This document shows positions 15,534 through 25,013 of a stretch of DNA of 64,000 nt, in pieces (position 1 is the stretch's first letter; each line of letters opens with the position of its first letter). Where the stretch lies: IMG/VR virus record IMGVR_UViG_3300032083_002615, positions 1-64,000 of that record; one strand, given 5' to 3'. A program made the position numbers and the translations under genes. Origin of the DNA: a virus. Below the pieces are notes generated by a model, which saw only the letters and a list, made by a program, of their open reading frames with translations, searched no databases and was not told where the DNA came from.

Positions 15534-15535
15534 TT

Positions 15536-17170
15536 ATGACACCAGAACAAAGACTAGAATTATTATTAGATAGAATAGCTGAAGCATTAATAGAAAGTCA
15601 ATATGTTGATTCGAATGATGTTGCAGATGCACAAAAATTTATTCTTAATGGTCAACTTCAACAAGGTGGTGGTGTTGGAGTTTTAACACTTTTCCAAAAA
15701 GATATTAAGGCTAATGAAAATGATTTACAAATAACAACGACTGACCAAAATGGTGAACCAATACCTACAATACAAAACATAGCCAATAATATAGATTTTG
15801 ATACTTTAGAAATTATAATTGGAAATGGCCCTACAATTAACATTAGTGATGGGGGAACATATGTTGGAGGTTTACCAATTACAGAATATTTATTTGGTGA
15901 AAACAATCCTTTAAACGTAAGTCAATTCATCACATTAGAACAATCATCATCAATTGTAGATGTTGAACGTGCTAATGAATACTTAGATACAAATATATTT
16001 GAACTACTTCCAACTGGTGATACAAGACAAGCTAGAATCATTAGATTCTTTCAAGAGTTAAATGCATTATTACCACCAACAATTGAAACAGAACAATGGG
16101 ATACAGATAACGATGGAAATGTTGATAGACTTATTGATGGAACTTGGAGTGGTGCTGAACAATATAGTCAAGACAATAGTATTTCATATGCACAAGATAA
16201 TCCTGATGAATCCAATATCGGTGAAGAAGATGCGTTTATTCATAGGTTAAAAGATACAGCGAATGATACCAATTCATCAAGAACCATTGAAGATATTTAC
16301 AATACAGTTAGACCTTATTTAAGAGATATATTGGAAGATACACCGGGATTGGAAGGATTACCAGAATATGAAAATCAATCAAGTGGTTATTTAAAATTTA
16401 GAAATTTAAATCAAGGTATTATTGTTCGTAATACAAATCAAGAATTTGTTCAAGGATTAGACCCAAGTAATCCAACTTACCTTGATACAGGTTTTACTAT
16501 TACAATGTGGGTTAGATTTTTAGACAAGGTTTCAACTGGTACTTTGTTTAACTTTGGAAATCCAACACGAAATCAAAATCCATTTGGATTTAAATTAGAA
16601 ACCTATATATTGAATAAAAATGATGATTATGCATCTGAAAGCCAAACACGGACTTGGGGTGAAGTCATAGAAGAAGGAACATTTCAAGTAGGACCTGGTT
16701 ACGATGAAAGAATATTCAAAGATTCAGACACTGCTAGATTCGTTAGATTACAAGTTAGAGAGTCCGGTGATACAACACCAACAGATGATGATGTGGGATT
16801 AAGAGATTCCCATGTTGGGTTGGGTGGTGATTTAACATTTGATGGTAATGTAATTGGAAATGCTAGGAAGTCATACAATGTAGGTGATTTCGATGACTAT
16901 GGAACTGATGAATTAAGACTTTTACAATCAACCTACATACCTGAAGATTTTAATGAATGGTATTTCATATGTGCTAGTTATGACCCAACGATACTTGAAG
17001 ATGAATCAATTTCGTTAGGTGACCCTTATAAATATACTCCTGATTTTTGGTTAAATCATATTGACCCAACCACAGATAATTATGTAGCTAATTCAGGATA
17101 TGGAAATAAATGTAAAGTAGAAATAATTTCACGAAGTGATTTATTAAGAGCTCGTGGTTTTAACACATAG
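15536..17170 (+). CDS. tail/baseplate protein with LamG-like lectin domain
   Basis: The N-terminal helix pair (TPEQRLELLLDRIAEAL, SNDVADAQKFILNG) probably anchors it to a partner. The middle contains repeated acidic turns. Residues about 280-480 look like a concanavalin/LamG jelly roll (YLKFRNLNQGIIV, GFTITMWVRFLD, GTLFNFGNP, and EWYFICASYDP near the end). Such modules bind sugars on receptor polysaccharide. It follows the DNRLRE protein after two bases with AAGGAAA as ribosome site, so the two are co-translated. No T4 counterpart is recognised. Confidence 0.6.
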   Translation: MTPEQRLELLLDRIAEALIESQYVDSNDVADAQKFILNGQLQQGGGVGVLTLFQKDIKANENDLQITTTDQNGEPIPTIQNIANNIDFDTLEIIIGNGPTINISDGGTYVGGLPITEYLFGENNPLNVSQFITLEQSSSIVDVERANEYLDTNIFELLPTGDTRQARIIRFFQELNALLPPTIETEQWDTDNDGNVDRLIDGTWSGAEQYSQDNSISYAQDNPDESNIGEEDAFIHRLKDTANDTNSSRTIEDIYNTVRPYLRDILEDTPGLEGLPEYENQSSGYLKFRNLNQGIIVRNTNQEFVQGLDPSNPTYLDTGFTITMWVRFLDKVSTGTLFNFGNPTRNQNPFGFKLETYILNKNDDYASESQTRTWGEVIEEGTFQVGPGYDERIFKDSDTARFVRLQVRESGDTTPTDDDVGLRDSHVGLGGDLTFDGNVIGNARKSYNVGDFDDYGTDELRLLQSTYIPEDFNEWYFICASYDPTILEDESISLGDPYKYTPDFWLNHIDPTTDNYVANSGYGNKCKVEIISRSDLLRARGFNT

Positions 17171-17181
17171 GGGTTTTCATA

Positions 17182-20100
17182 ATGGCAAATGAAAATAAAC
17201 AAGGGCTCCTTATAACAACAAATACTAATAGAAGAACTGGCTTCGGACAAGTAAATCCAGATGTTGATGATGATTTAACACCTGCACCAATGCCAAGACC
17301 AAGACACCACAATTCTGATGGACACCATCATCATGAACATAGTCATGATGACGATGTATTATCAGGAGAAGAACAAGATACTGTTGATGATGGTCCAGGT
17401 CCAGGTGATTTAATAGAGCTCTATAACTTCCAATCAGAAAATTTTATTACAAATACAATATTTGTAACGGACACAGATTCAGACGCAGGTTCTCCTCAAA
17501 TATTATCATTAAAAGATTTAGGAGTTGATGATGATAGTAGTTATGAAACCGCTACATCTATTGCTTCACTTTTAAACACCTATCCAACTGAAGGTGATAA
17601 TTCAATTTTACGATTAGCCATAGAACCAATATTTGATGGTGAAGAACTTCTTGTAGGACCTTATACACTTCCACGAGTATTAGAGTTAAGGCCTGAACTT
17701 ATACCAAGTGATAATACAAATGCTGACCATTTAATGAGTTTACCATTTCCACAATTCGTTGAAGAATTTGATATTAATGAAGATGGTAGTGTGAGTAATA
17801 CCGATGGTATTAGTTGGCATGCTGTTGGAAGACCTGACATAAATGTATTTGTTACAGCTTATGTACTTGGTGGTACACAAGCTATTATCACATTACAAAA
17901 CTATGAAAATAATACAGGTTACACTTTTACAACAGAACAATACACTCAAGTGGAAACACAAACCATACCATCAGTAAATGGTAACGATGATTTATTAAAT
18001 CCATTTTCTTATTATTACAACGTCAGTAGTGGAAGATACTTTTTTGAAATCCAAATACAAAATATAGGATTTGAAATTGGTGTAAACACAGACTCTAGTT
18101 TTCCAAATACAAGATTTAAACTTATTGGTCCTCAAGTAGAATATCAAGATATTCAATTTGACCCTATTGAAGAAGATGAAGATATAATTGAAGAAGATGA
18201 AGATATAATAGAAGAAGACATTACATTAATTGATAATTCATCTGAAGATGAGGAAATATCTGATGAATTTGGATTAGGTGATGATTATGATAATGTTATT
18301 GAACAAACCTTGTATCGTTCATTTGACCCATTCAGTGCATTAGATGTAAACAGTGCTTTGTTTCAAAATGATGAGTTTACAGACACAAGATTGTCACAGA
18401 TAAATACAGATAAAAGAATTTCATTAGGAATGTTTTCATTTGATGATGAAAATACATTACAAGATAATTTTCCAGATGTAATAAGAAATACTAAGTTTAG
18501 ACAAGTTATTAAACAAAATTTAGTTCCAAATCCAAGAGGACAAAGTTTTAAAAGTGTTTATAAAAATAAATCAAGTGATACACAATCATTATCATTAGGT
18601 AATGACCAAAGAGAAAGATTTTTCATACCCGAAGGTGGTTGGGGATATTGTACTTATGATGCAGTAGGACCTGATTTTAGAAAAAGAAACATTGACTTAT
18701 ATGAGGGAGGAACAGACCAATTTTATGATTATATTGAAAACGAACCAAATGGACAAGCACTCATAGATTCATTTGAACAATCTGAAAATGGAGGACTTAA
18801 TGATTCAGGTGAAACAACAATAGACCCTCAAAATGTAATTGGTTATGCAGGTTATTATCCATATTTTTTTGATTATAAAACAGGTAGAAATCAATCAAAT
18901 TCACTTATAAGATTACAATCTAATTTAATATCAGGTTCTTTTTTCGCAGAAGGTGAAGTAGATGGTGAGTATAATTTATGTAATAAACTTTTTATGTTAA
19001 ATCAAATTGATAGTTTCGGAATAGCAAATGAGTATGGTGCACCAAGTGACTCAGTATCAACTCATGAATCGAGATTAACATGTTATAAATGTAGAGCGAT
19101 TGGGAGACAAGAACCATCTGATTATGACGTTGAACAAAGTATCCCAGACATTTATTTTCCTAACTTTGCTAGATGGGTAATAACAGATGAAGCTTATTCA
19201 TTCAATAGATGTTTAGAGTTTTTAGCAACTAATTATGTTAATGGTATGTGTGACTTCAATGATAATGGTACTCGTGATACAGAAATTGAAGCGGATTTCT
19301 CTTGGATGAGTGATTATAACATGAATACTAATAATGGTGGACAATTAAACAATCAATACAGGTCATTAAATCAAGTTATTAAAATTTACAATCCATATCA
19401 AGATACAGTGATAAATCCATTCACTGTAATGGAAGTTAAATTTAAAATGAAAACATTAGATTTTTTCTATGATGCAAACAATCCACCAATGGTTGAAATA
19501 GCTATTGTAGATTCTGATGGTTATGTAGGAGCTCCTGACAGAATTGAAGACACAGTTAATGGTGATAATGAAGACGCATATTCAAGAAGACATGGGTATT
19601 GGCCACATGGTGATTTTAATTCCACAAGATATAGTGATGACTTGAATACTGAAAATACACTTGATACAAAATATTCTAACTTTGGTTCAATGGGTAGATT
19701 TAAAAATACAGAAGTGAATGTATGGGAAACATTTAGTTATAAATTCACACTGGCTCATGTTTTTCGTTATGGTAGTGGAATCATTAGACCATTGTATTTA
19801 ATCGTTCAAGCTGGTAATGATTTTATTGGTAGAGTTTTATTAGATGAATTTGAAGTTTATGATTCAGGTGATTTCATTCCTGAGGTTGATGTAAGAAAAA
19901 AAATATCTGTTGGTAATTATGGAACGGCAGATTTAACAAAATACTATGATAAAGAATTACAACCAGAGGAATATAAAGATTCACAAGGTCCATTGGAAGC
20001 ACAATTTTATTTCTATCCAATGTATCCAACTGATGAAATATTTGATGTAAAAAGAACACCTGTGTATCAAGACTTTAAAAAAGGATTGTTTTACATTTAT

Positions 20101-21621
20101 GATGTGGATTGGGGTGATGGTTCAAAAAATGAATTTACAAGAGAACCTGTTCAAATAGATGAAGAAACTGCATTGTATCACACTTATGAATCCAGTGGTG
20201 TGTTTGAAATCACAGGTACTATGTTGAGAATCAAGTTAGACAATCGTGGTAGAGAGGTTGGGGTTCTAAAAAATAAAAAGTTTAAATTAAGAATAAATAT
20301 AAATGAGGGAACAGCTGAAGACTTTAAATATTTTGGTAGTGATGGTTTTTCATTCATACCTTTTAAAAACACTTTACCAATCATAGGTGGAATTTCAAAA
20401 CAATCAATTTATTATAAATCATTAAAAAGATTTAACGGATTTATAGATGATGAACAAACAAATATTGGATTTAAAAGTAAAGGTGATAAATTAAAAACTC
20501 AAATAGCATTTGATAGAATGGATTCAAGTTTTAGTTCAAACTTTAATTTATTGAATGAATATAAAAAACCAAGATTTGATTTAGTTTATGACGAAAACAA
20601 TAATCCGATTGATTCAATTGACATATATAATGGTATACAAACAAATTCAGAAGAATTAGGAAAAAGTATTGGTGATTGTGATTTAACCAATGTAAAGTAT
20701 TACAATGAACCAAAATCAATTTGGGAATTGTTTGGATTTGAAGAAGACGATTTGGAACAGATTGGAACACCTAATAATCCAAGATATTGGAAAAATATTA
20801 TTCCTGAAGATTATTCTATTTATAAAAGACAAGGTATTAATTTTTCTCCTCCAACACAATTAAAAGAATTTTATGAATTAGATGAAGTTTTATCACCAGA
20901 ATATTTTTCAGGCCTGACAATGGGTTGGTTAGTTTGTGCACAAGATGATGAAAATTGTCAAAACAAATATGTAAATGGTGCTGAAGCATATGCTTTTCAG
21001 GAGCTCCAGTACGATACTCCTGAATGGGAGTGTTCTGGTGATACTGGACCACCACATTATGATTGTGATAACATAAATAAAATATATCCTAATATAAATT
21101 ACAATCTTATGACATTTGTATCAGGTACAGTTGAGTTTTGTCACCCATTACTTGGATGTACAGGATTTAATAAAGGTGAGGGAATTATGTTAGAAGGACC
21201 AATGAATTATGACCAATTTGATTTCAACGTAATTTATACCGGACCATTTATGAGTTTTAATCTTTCCACTTTAGTTGTGAATACTTACTCTGAACAAGAG
21301 TGGTTAAATGGTTCATATTATCCTGTGTTACCAAGATATGGTCAAGATGGTAATTTTATTGAAGGTGATTTTCCTAATGATAATATACCATTTCCAATAC
21401 AAGGACAAATCACAGATGAGAATGAAACTAATCAAAATTTAATAATTAACATTACACGAGAACAAATTGAACCAAATACATTTAGTGACAATAGTGGAAA
21501 TCAAAATTTAGGATTTGGTATAGTGGATTACAAACCTGAATTTGATAATGAAACTTTACAACCTAAGAAAAAAAGAAGTATAGATTTAATAAAAAGTTCA
21601 ACCAATAATGGAGCGTTTTAA
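17182..21621 (+). CDS. giant baseplate/tail structural protein, His-rich N-terminus
   Basis: This 1479-residue protein opens with a disordered head containing eight histidines within residues 42-55 (RHHNSDGHHHHEHSHDDD), a likely metal-binding patch. An acidic tandem repeat lies at about 329-346. Around residues 970-1040 a PKD-like strand set appears (YIYDVDWGDGSKNEF, YHTYESSGVFEITGT). The C-terminal third has an IGGISKQSIYYKS segment and an ELGKSIGDCDLTNVKYYNEP segment, both with counterparts in the next gene, and the ends are alike (NNGAF versus NNGAL). It is probably a peripheral baseplate or decoration protein; T4 gp7/gp10-type roles are possible. The ribosome site is weak (GGGG). The stop overlaps the next start. 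Confidence 0.6.
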   Translation: MANENKQGLLITTNTNRRTGFGQVNPDVDDDLTPAPMPRPRHHNSDGHHHHEHSHDDDVLSGEEQDTVDDGPGPGDLIELYNFQSENFITNTIFVTDTDSDAGSPQILSLKDLGVDDDSSYETATSIASLLNTYPTEGDNSILRLAIEPIFDGEELLVGPYTLPRVLELRPELIPSDNTNADHLMSLPFPQFVEEFDINEDGSVSNTDGISWHAVGRPDINVFVTAYVLGGTQAIITLQNYENNTGYTFTTEQYTQVETQTIPSVNGNDDLLNPFSYYYNVSSGRYFFEIQIQNIGFEIGVNTDSSFPNTRFKLIGPQVEYQDIQFDPIEEDEDIIEEDEDIIEEDITLIDNSSEDEEISDEFGLGDDYDNVIEQTLYRSFDPFSALDVNSALFQNDEFTDTRLSQINTDKRISLGMFSFDDENTLQDNFPDVIRNTKFRQVIKQNLVPNPRGQSFKSVYKNKSSDTQSLSLGNDQRERFFIPEGGWGYCTYDAVGPDFRKRNIDLYEGGTDQFYDYIENEPNGQALIDSFEQSENGGLNDSGETTIDPQNVIGYAGYYPYFFDYKTGRNQSNSLIRLQSNLISGSFFAEGEVDGEYNLCNKLFMLNQIDSFGIANEYGAPSDSVSTHESRLTCYKCRAIGRQEPSDYDVEQSIPDIYFPNFARWVITDEAYSFNRCLEFLATNYVNGMCDFNDNGTRDTEIEADFSWMSDYNMNTNNGGQLNNQYRSLNQVIKIYNPYQDTVINPFTVMEVKFKMKTLDFFYDANNPPMVEIAIVDSDGYVGAPDRIEDTVNGDNEDAYSRRHGYWPHGDFNSTRYSDDLNTENTLDTKYSNFGSMGRFKNTEVNVWETFSYKFTLAHVFRYGSGIIRPLYLIVQAGNDFIGRVLLDEFEVYDSGDFIPEVDVRKKISVGNYGTADLTKYYDKELQPEEYKDSQGPLEAQFYFYPMYPTDEIFDVKRTPVYQDFKKGLFYIYDVDWGDGSKNEFTREPVQIDEETALYHTYESSGVFEITGTMLRIKLDNRGREVGVLKNKKFKLRININEGTAEDFKYFGSDGFSFIPFKNTLPIIGGISKQSIYYKSLKRFNGFIDDEQTNIGFKSKGDKLKTQIAFDRMDSSFSSNFNLLNEYKKPRFDLVYDENNNPIDSIDIYNGIQTNSEELGKSIGDCDLTNVKYYNEPKSIWELFGFEEDDLEQIGTPNNPRYWKNIIPEDYSIYKRQGINFSPPTQLKEFYELDEVLSPEYFSGLTMGWLVCAQDDENCQNKYVNGAEAYAFQELQYDTPEWECSGDTGPPHYDCDNINKIYPNINYNLMTFVSGTVEFCHPLLGCTGFNKGEGIMLEGPMNYDQFDFNVIYTGPFMSFNLSTLVVNTYSEQEWLNGSYYPVLPRYGQDGNFIEGDFPNDNIPFPIQGQITDENETNQNLIINITREQIEPNTFSDNSGNQNLGFGIVDYKPEFDNETLQPKKKRSIDLIKSSTNNGAF
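18166..18219 (+). repeat. 21-bp in-frame tandem repeat (IEEDEDI)
   Basis: ATT GAA GAA GAT GAA GAT ATA occurs at 18166-18186 and 18187-18207 and continues partially to about 18219. It encodes an acidic IEEDEDI repeat inside the giant structural protein. Confidence 0.8.
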
Positions 21622-24600
21622 TGGCTGTTAAAAAACTAATACAAGGCCAACCAAAGCTAAATGATTTAAGTCAGTATAATTTTGAGAATCAAGATGATAA
21701 CTATAAAGAATCACTTGGTTTACCTAAAAACAATGATAAGTTTCAAAACAAAGACTTGTATACAAAAGCTGTGGGGAGTGAATTAAATAATGCTATCATT
21801 GAAAGAAATTTAAAAGTCGAGGGTGAAAGTTTTATTAAAATTAATAGATTATTTATTGGAAACGATAATGTTGTTGGTGCAACAGCCAACAACAGAGTAA
21901 GATGTTATATGCTTTCACAAAATTATGAAAATTTAGATAATAAATCATATTCACAAATTAAAAATGTGCTTTCAAGAGAAATATTTGATGCTGATGATAA
22001 TCAAATATCTGATGTGGCAGACAGATTTTTTAATGATAATCCAGGTGATAGAGGGGAAGGAAGTGATATTGGAAATGTTCTTAATAATCAAATAATTATA
22101 CAAAGTTTAAAAAGTGATAGTATTGAGATTGAAGAATTTGAAAACAATACACCAGAATATAATGCAAATGTAATGTTGCCATTAAGAGAAACTGATGCTG
22201 GAATAATAGATAATTTAAACACATCAATAATAGATGAAAACATATATAATCCAATTTACATTGTGGTTTATATGGAGGGTAATAAACGATTAGACAATAT
22301 GTCTGATGCTCAAAGAAAAAAAAGATTCACTGTTTTTAAAATAAATAATTTGGATTTATTTAATCGTGGTAATGATGGTATAGCGACTGGACCAAAATTA
22401 ACAACATTTACAAAAGATGATTTATCACATTACAGTCGTACAGGTGATGGTGATGGTGGTTCAACTGATGCAGCTGCTTGGAGGGTTGAAGAGTTTTCAA
22501 TAACAATCAGTACTAGACTTGGTGGAGTGAATAATTGGGATGGTACTATGGATGAATTATCATCTGATGAAAAATTATATGCAACATATTTTCCAGACGT
22601 TCAACCATCAATTAACGTCATTCCAGTTGATTTAAATAAATTTGGTTTATTGAATTTATCACAAAATATGCAATTAAATAATAATGGTAATCCAGGAGAA
22701 AATTATACTGATTTATTTCCAGATTATTTTCCACAAACAACAATAAAGGTTTTGAATGAAAATAATGAAATGCAAGATGAAGACTTACAGAGTTATTATG
22801 ATGATAATGAAACTCTATCCATTAAAGCATCAGCTCCTGCAACAATTGCTGTAGATTTAAATCCAATTGATTTAGTAAATGAAGAATCTATTGGAATCAA
22901 CTACTTTTATTTTGTAATTGATTGGGATGATGCAACTGATGAAATAAAAACTTTAGATGATTGGAATGAAATCAGACCAACTGATGAATTTGAATTATTG
23001 GAATTACAAAATCAAAATTTATATAAATTAAAAACTAATGTTGAATCTGTTGATGATTATACGATTCAATATCAAATAATTTTTCCAATAGAAAAAATAA
23101 TACCTCAACCACAAACTGATAGTTTTATTGATAATGATGGTGATTATTATACTGCTGTTCAGCACTCAAACACAGGAGAAAACAGATTACCATATGTAGG
23201 TTTTCCAATCGATATATCAGGTACGTTAGATAATAACGGACAGTATAATTTGGCTAATCCACCATATACAACATCACCACCACCAAATCCACAAAATGTA
23301 CTTTTGAAGGGAACATTAAATGCCCAAGAAGAGCCTGGTGGAATAGCGACATCACTACGCGAACAAACTTTTAATTCAAATGTTACTTTTGATAACACAA
23401 TTCCAATGAATACCTATACTACACCAGGAATTAAAACCATTAAAATGGTTATGTTTAGTTATGATGGGGAAACTAATCAAGTGGGAAGATGGAAACTCAT
23501 TACTTCAAGATTTTATTTAGATATACCGATTAATCAATATCCTGATTTTGCAGAAGTGGGTGGAAGTGATTATACCACAATTCCTTGGCCTTATACAACA
23601 CCTGTGATTGGTGGTGTGGATAATAATTCAAAATACAAAAAAAGTGTTCAAGAAGCATTAAGTAGTGGTAATATTGGTGATGCGGATATTATTGATGAAA
23701 AGTTTTTAATCAATGATTTGGAAAATGATGAATTGGGTAAATCAATAAATGAAATGGATTTAGAACAATGTAGGTATTTTGATGCACCATATGATATGAA
23801 TACATTGTTGTTAATACCTACAAGTGGTGTATCGGGTTGGGATGATTATGAATTGGCTAAAGAAACTGATTTATTTGTTATCAATCAAATTGAAGGTACA
23901 TCTACACAATATTATGGTATTAATTCATATAATTTAGAAGACATTAAAGGCCGTTGGACTGAGGCTGATTATCAACTTATATTTGATGGAATTAATGAAT
24001 ACACAATGTATAATGGATATGGTTTTGGTGATGGAGCTTTAAGTGATTCAAATACATTCATGGATAGATTGTTGAAAAACGAAGTTATATTTGATGGTAA
24101 TGTTGCAACTCCACACATTTTACCATATAAAACATATGGACCGAGTTTAGATATGGAGGCTTATACCTCTGAAGAGATGGTGTTAGAATTTTTTAAAAAC
24201 GAAAACTTCACACCAACTTTAGATGAATTAGAACCAGGAAATGATACCACCGTATTGTTTATGAAATCAAGAACTAATGGAACAGCTGGTTATTATCAAG
24301 GTTTTGGGTATTTTGGTCAAGTGGCTGAAGTTTTAATGTCAACTTTTCAATCTGGTCCTGAAGTCTATGAAGAAGCAGCACCAATGATTAATAATAGCAC
24401 TGTTGAATGGATACAATTACGAAATAACAGTAATCAAGATATTCAATTCTCACATCCTAATTTTCCTCTATTGTTTTATTATTACATAGATGAAGAATTA
24501 TTTGAACAAAATGGTGAATATAGATTGGATGAATTACAAATGGGAGAAAGTATCCCATGTCCAGTTGGAAAATGGGTATTCATAGTTGTGCCTGACAAAC

Positions 24601-25013
24601 TTTATACAATTGATTTAATTAATGAAATACAATTTTTAAATGAAAGTATTTCAGTTCAAGAGTTTTTCCAACTCCCATTACCATTGGAAGAAACAATTCC
24701 ACATCCTTATACGGAAAAAGATTTTTGGGTTGCAAATCCTGAATTGCCAGGAACATTTTTTCCAAAGGAAAGTTCAGTCGGACAGATATTTATAAGTGAC
24801 AATCAGGACTTGGATTTAAAACAAAGTTGTAAATTAGAATTAAATACAGGTGAATTAACTGGTAAATCCATTTATGATTCAAGTGGTAATTCCAACAAAG
24901 GATTGTTAATTGGTGATTATAAAGTTAAAAAAGTTAGAAAAGGTGAACCGATGAGAAGAGATTCATTTATAAAAATACCAAAAAAGGCAAACAACAATAA
25001 TGGAGCACTGTAA
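21621..25013 (+). CDS. large structural protein, paralogue of the upstream giant
   Basis: The 1130-residue protein shares several landmarks with the C-terminal half of the preceding gene: VIGGVDNNSKYKKS (versus IIGGISKQSIYYKS), ELGKSINEMDLEQCRYFDAP (versus ELGKSIGDCDLTNVKYYNEP), SSGNSNKGLLIGDYK (versus NSGNQNLGFGIVDYK) and the ending ANNNNGAL. Tandem duplication followed by divergence is the simplest explanation. The N-terminal half is beta-rich with many Asp/Asn turns and no recognised domain. It is translationally coupled at both ends (TAATG overlaps). A peripheral baseplate or adhesin role is inferred from position. Confidence 0.6.
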   Translation: MAVKKLIQGQPKLNDLSQYNFENQDDNYKESLGLPKNNDKFQNKDLYTKAVGSELNNAIIERNLKVEGESFIKINRLFIGNDNVVGATANNRVRCYMLSQNYENLDNKSYSQIKNVLSREIFDADDNQISDVADRFFNDNPGDRGEGSDIGNVLNNQIIIQSLKSDSIEIEEFENNTPEYNANVMLPLRETDAGIIDNLNTSIIDENIYNPIYIVVYMEGNKRLDNMSDAQRKKRFTVFKINNLDLFNRGNDGIATGPKLTTFTKDDLSHYSRTGDGDGGSTDAAAWRVEEFSITISTRLGGVNNWDGTMDELSSDEKLYATYFPDVQPSINVIPVDLNKFGLLNLSQNMQLNNNGNPGENYTDLFPDYFPQTTIKVLNENNEMQDEDLQSYYDDNETLSIKASAPATIAVDLNPIDLVNEESIGINYFYFVIDWDDATDEIKTLDDWNEIRPTDEFELLELQNQNLYKLKTNVESVDDYTIQYQIIFPIEKIIPQPQTDSFIDNDGDYYTAVQHSNTGENRLPYVGFPIDISGTLDNNGQYNLANPPYTTSPPPNPQNVLLKGTLNAQEEPGGIATSLREQTFNSNVTFDNTIPMNTYTTPGIKTIKMVMFSYDGETNQVGRWKLITSRFYLDIPINQYPDFAEVGGSDYTTIPWPYTTPVIGGVDNNSKYKKSVQEALSSGNIGDADIIDEKFLINDLENDELGKSINEMDLEQCRYFDAPYDMNTLLLIPTSGVSGWDDYELAKETDLFVINQIEGTSTQYYGINSYNLEDIKGRWTEADYQLIFDGINEYTMYNGYGFGDGALSDSNTFMDRLLKNEVIFDGNVATPHILPYKTYGPSLDMEAYTSEEMVLEFFKNENFTPTLDELEPGNDTTVLFMKSRTNGTAGYYQGFGYFGQVAEVLMSTFQSGPEVYEEAAPMINNSTVEWIQLRNNSNQDIQFSHPNFPLLFYYYIDEELFEQNGEYRLDELQMGESIPCPVGKWVFIVVPDKLYTIDLINEIQFLNESISVQEFFQLPLPLEETIPHPYTEKDFWVANPELPGTFFPKESSVGQIFISDNQDLDLKQSCKLELNTGELTGKSIYDSSGNSNKGLLIGDYKVKKVRKGEPMRRDSFIKIPKKANNNNGAL

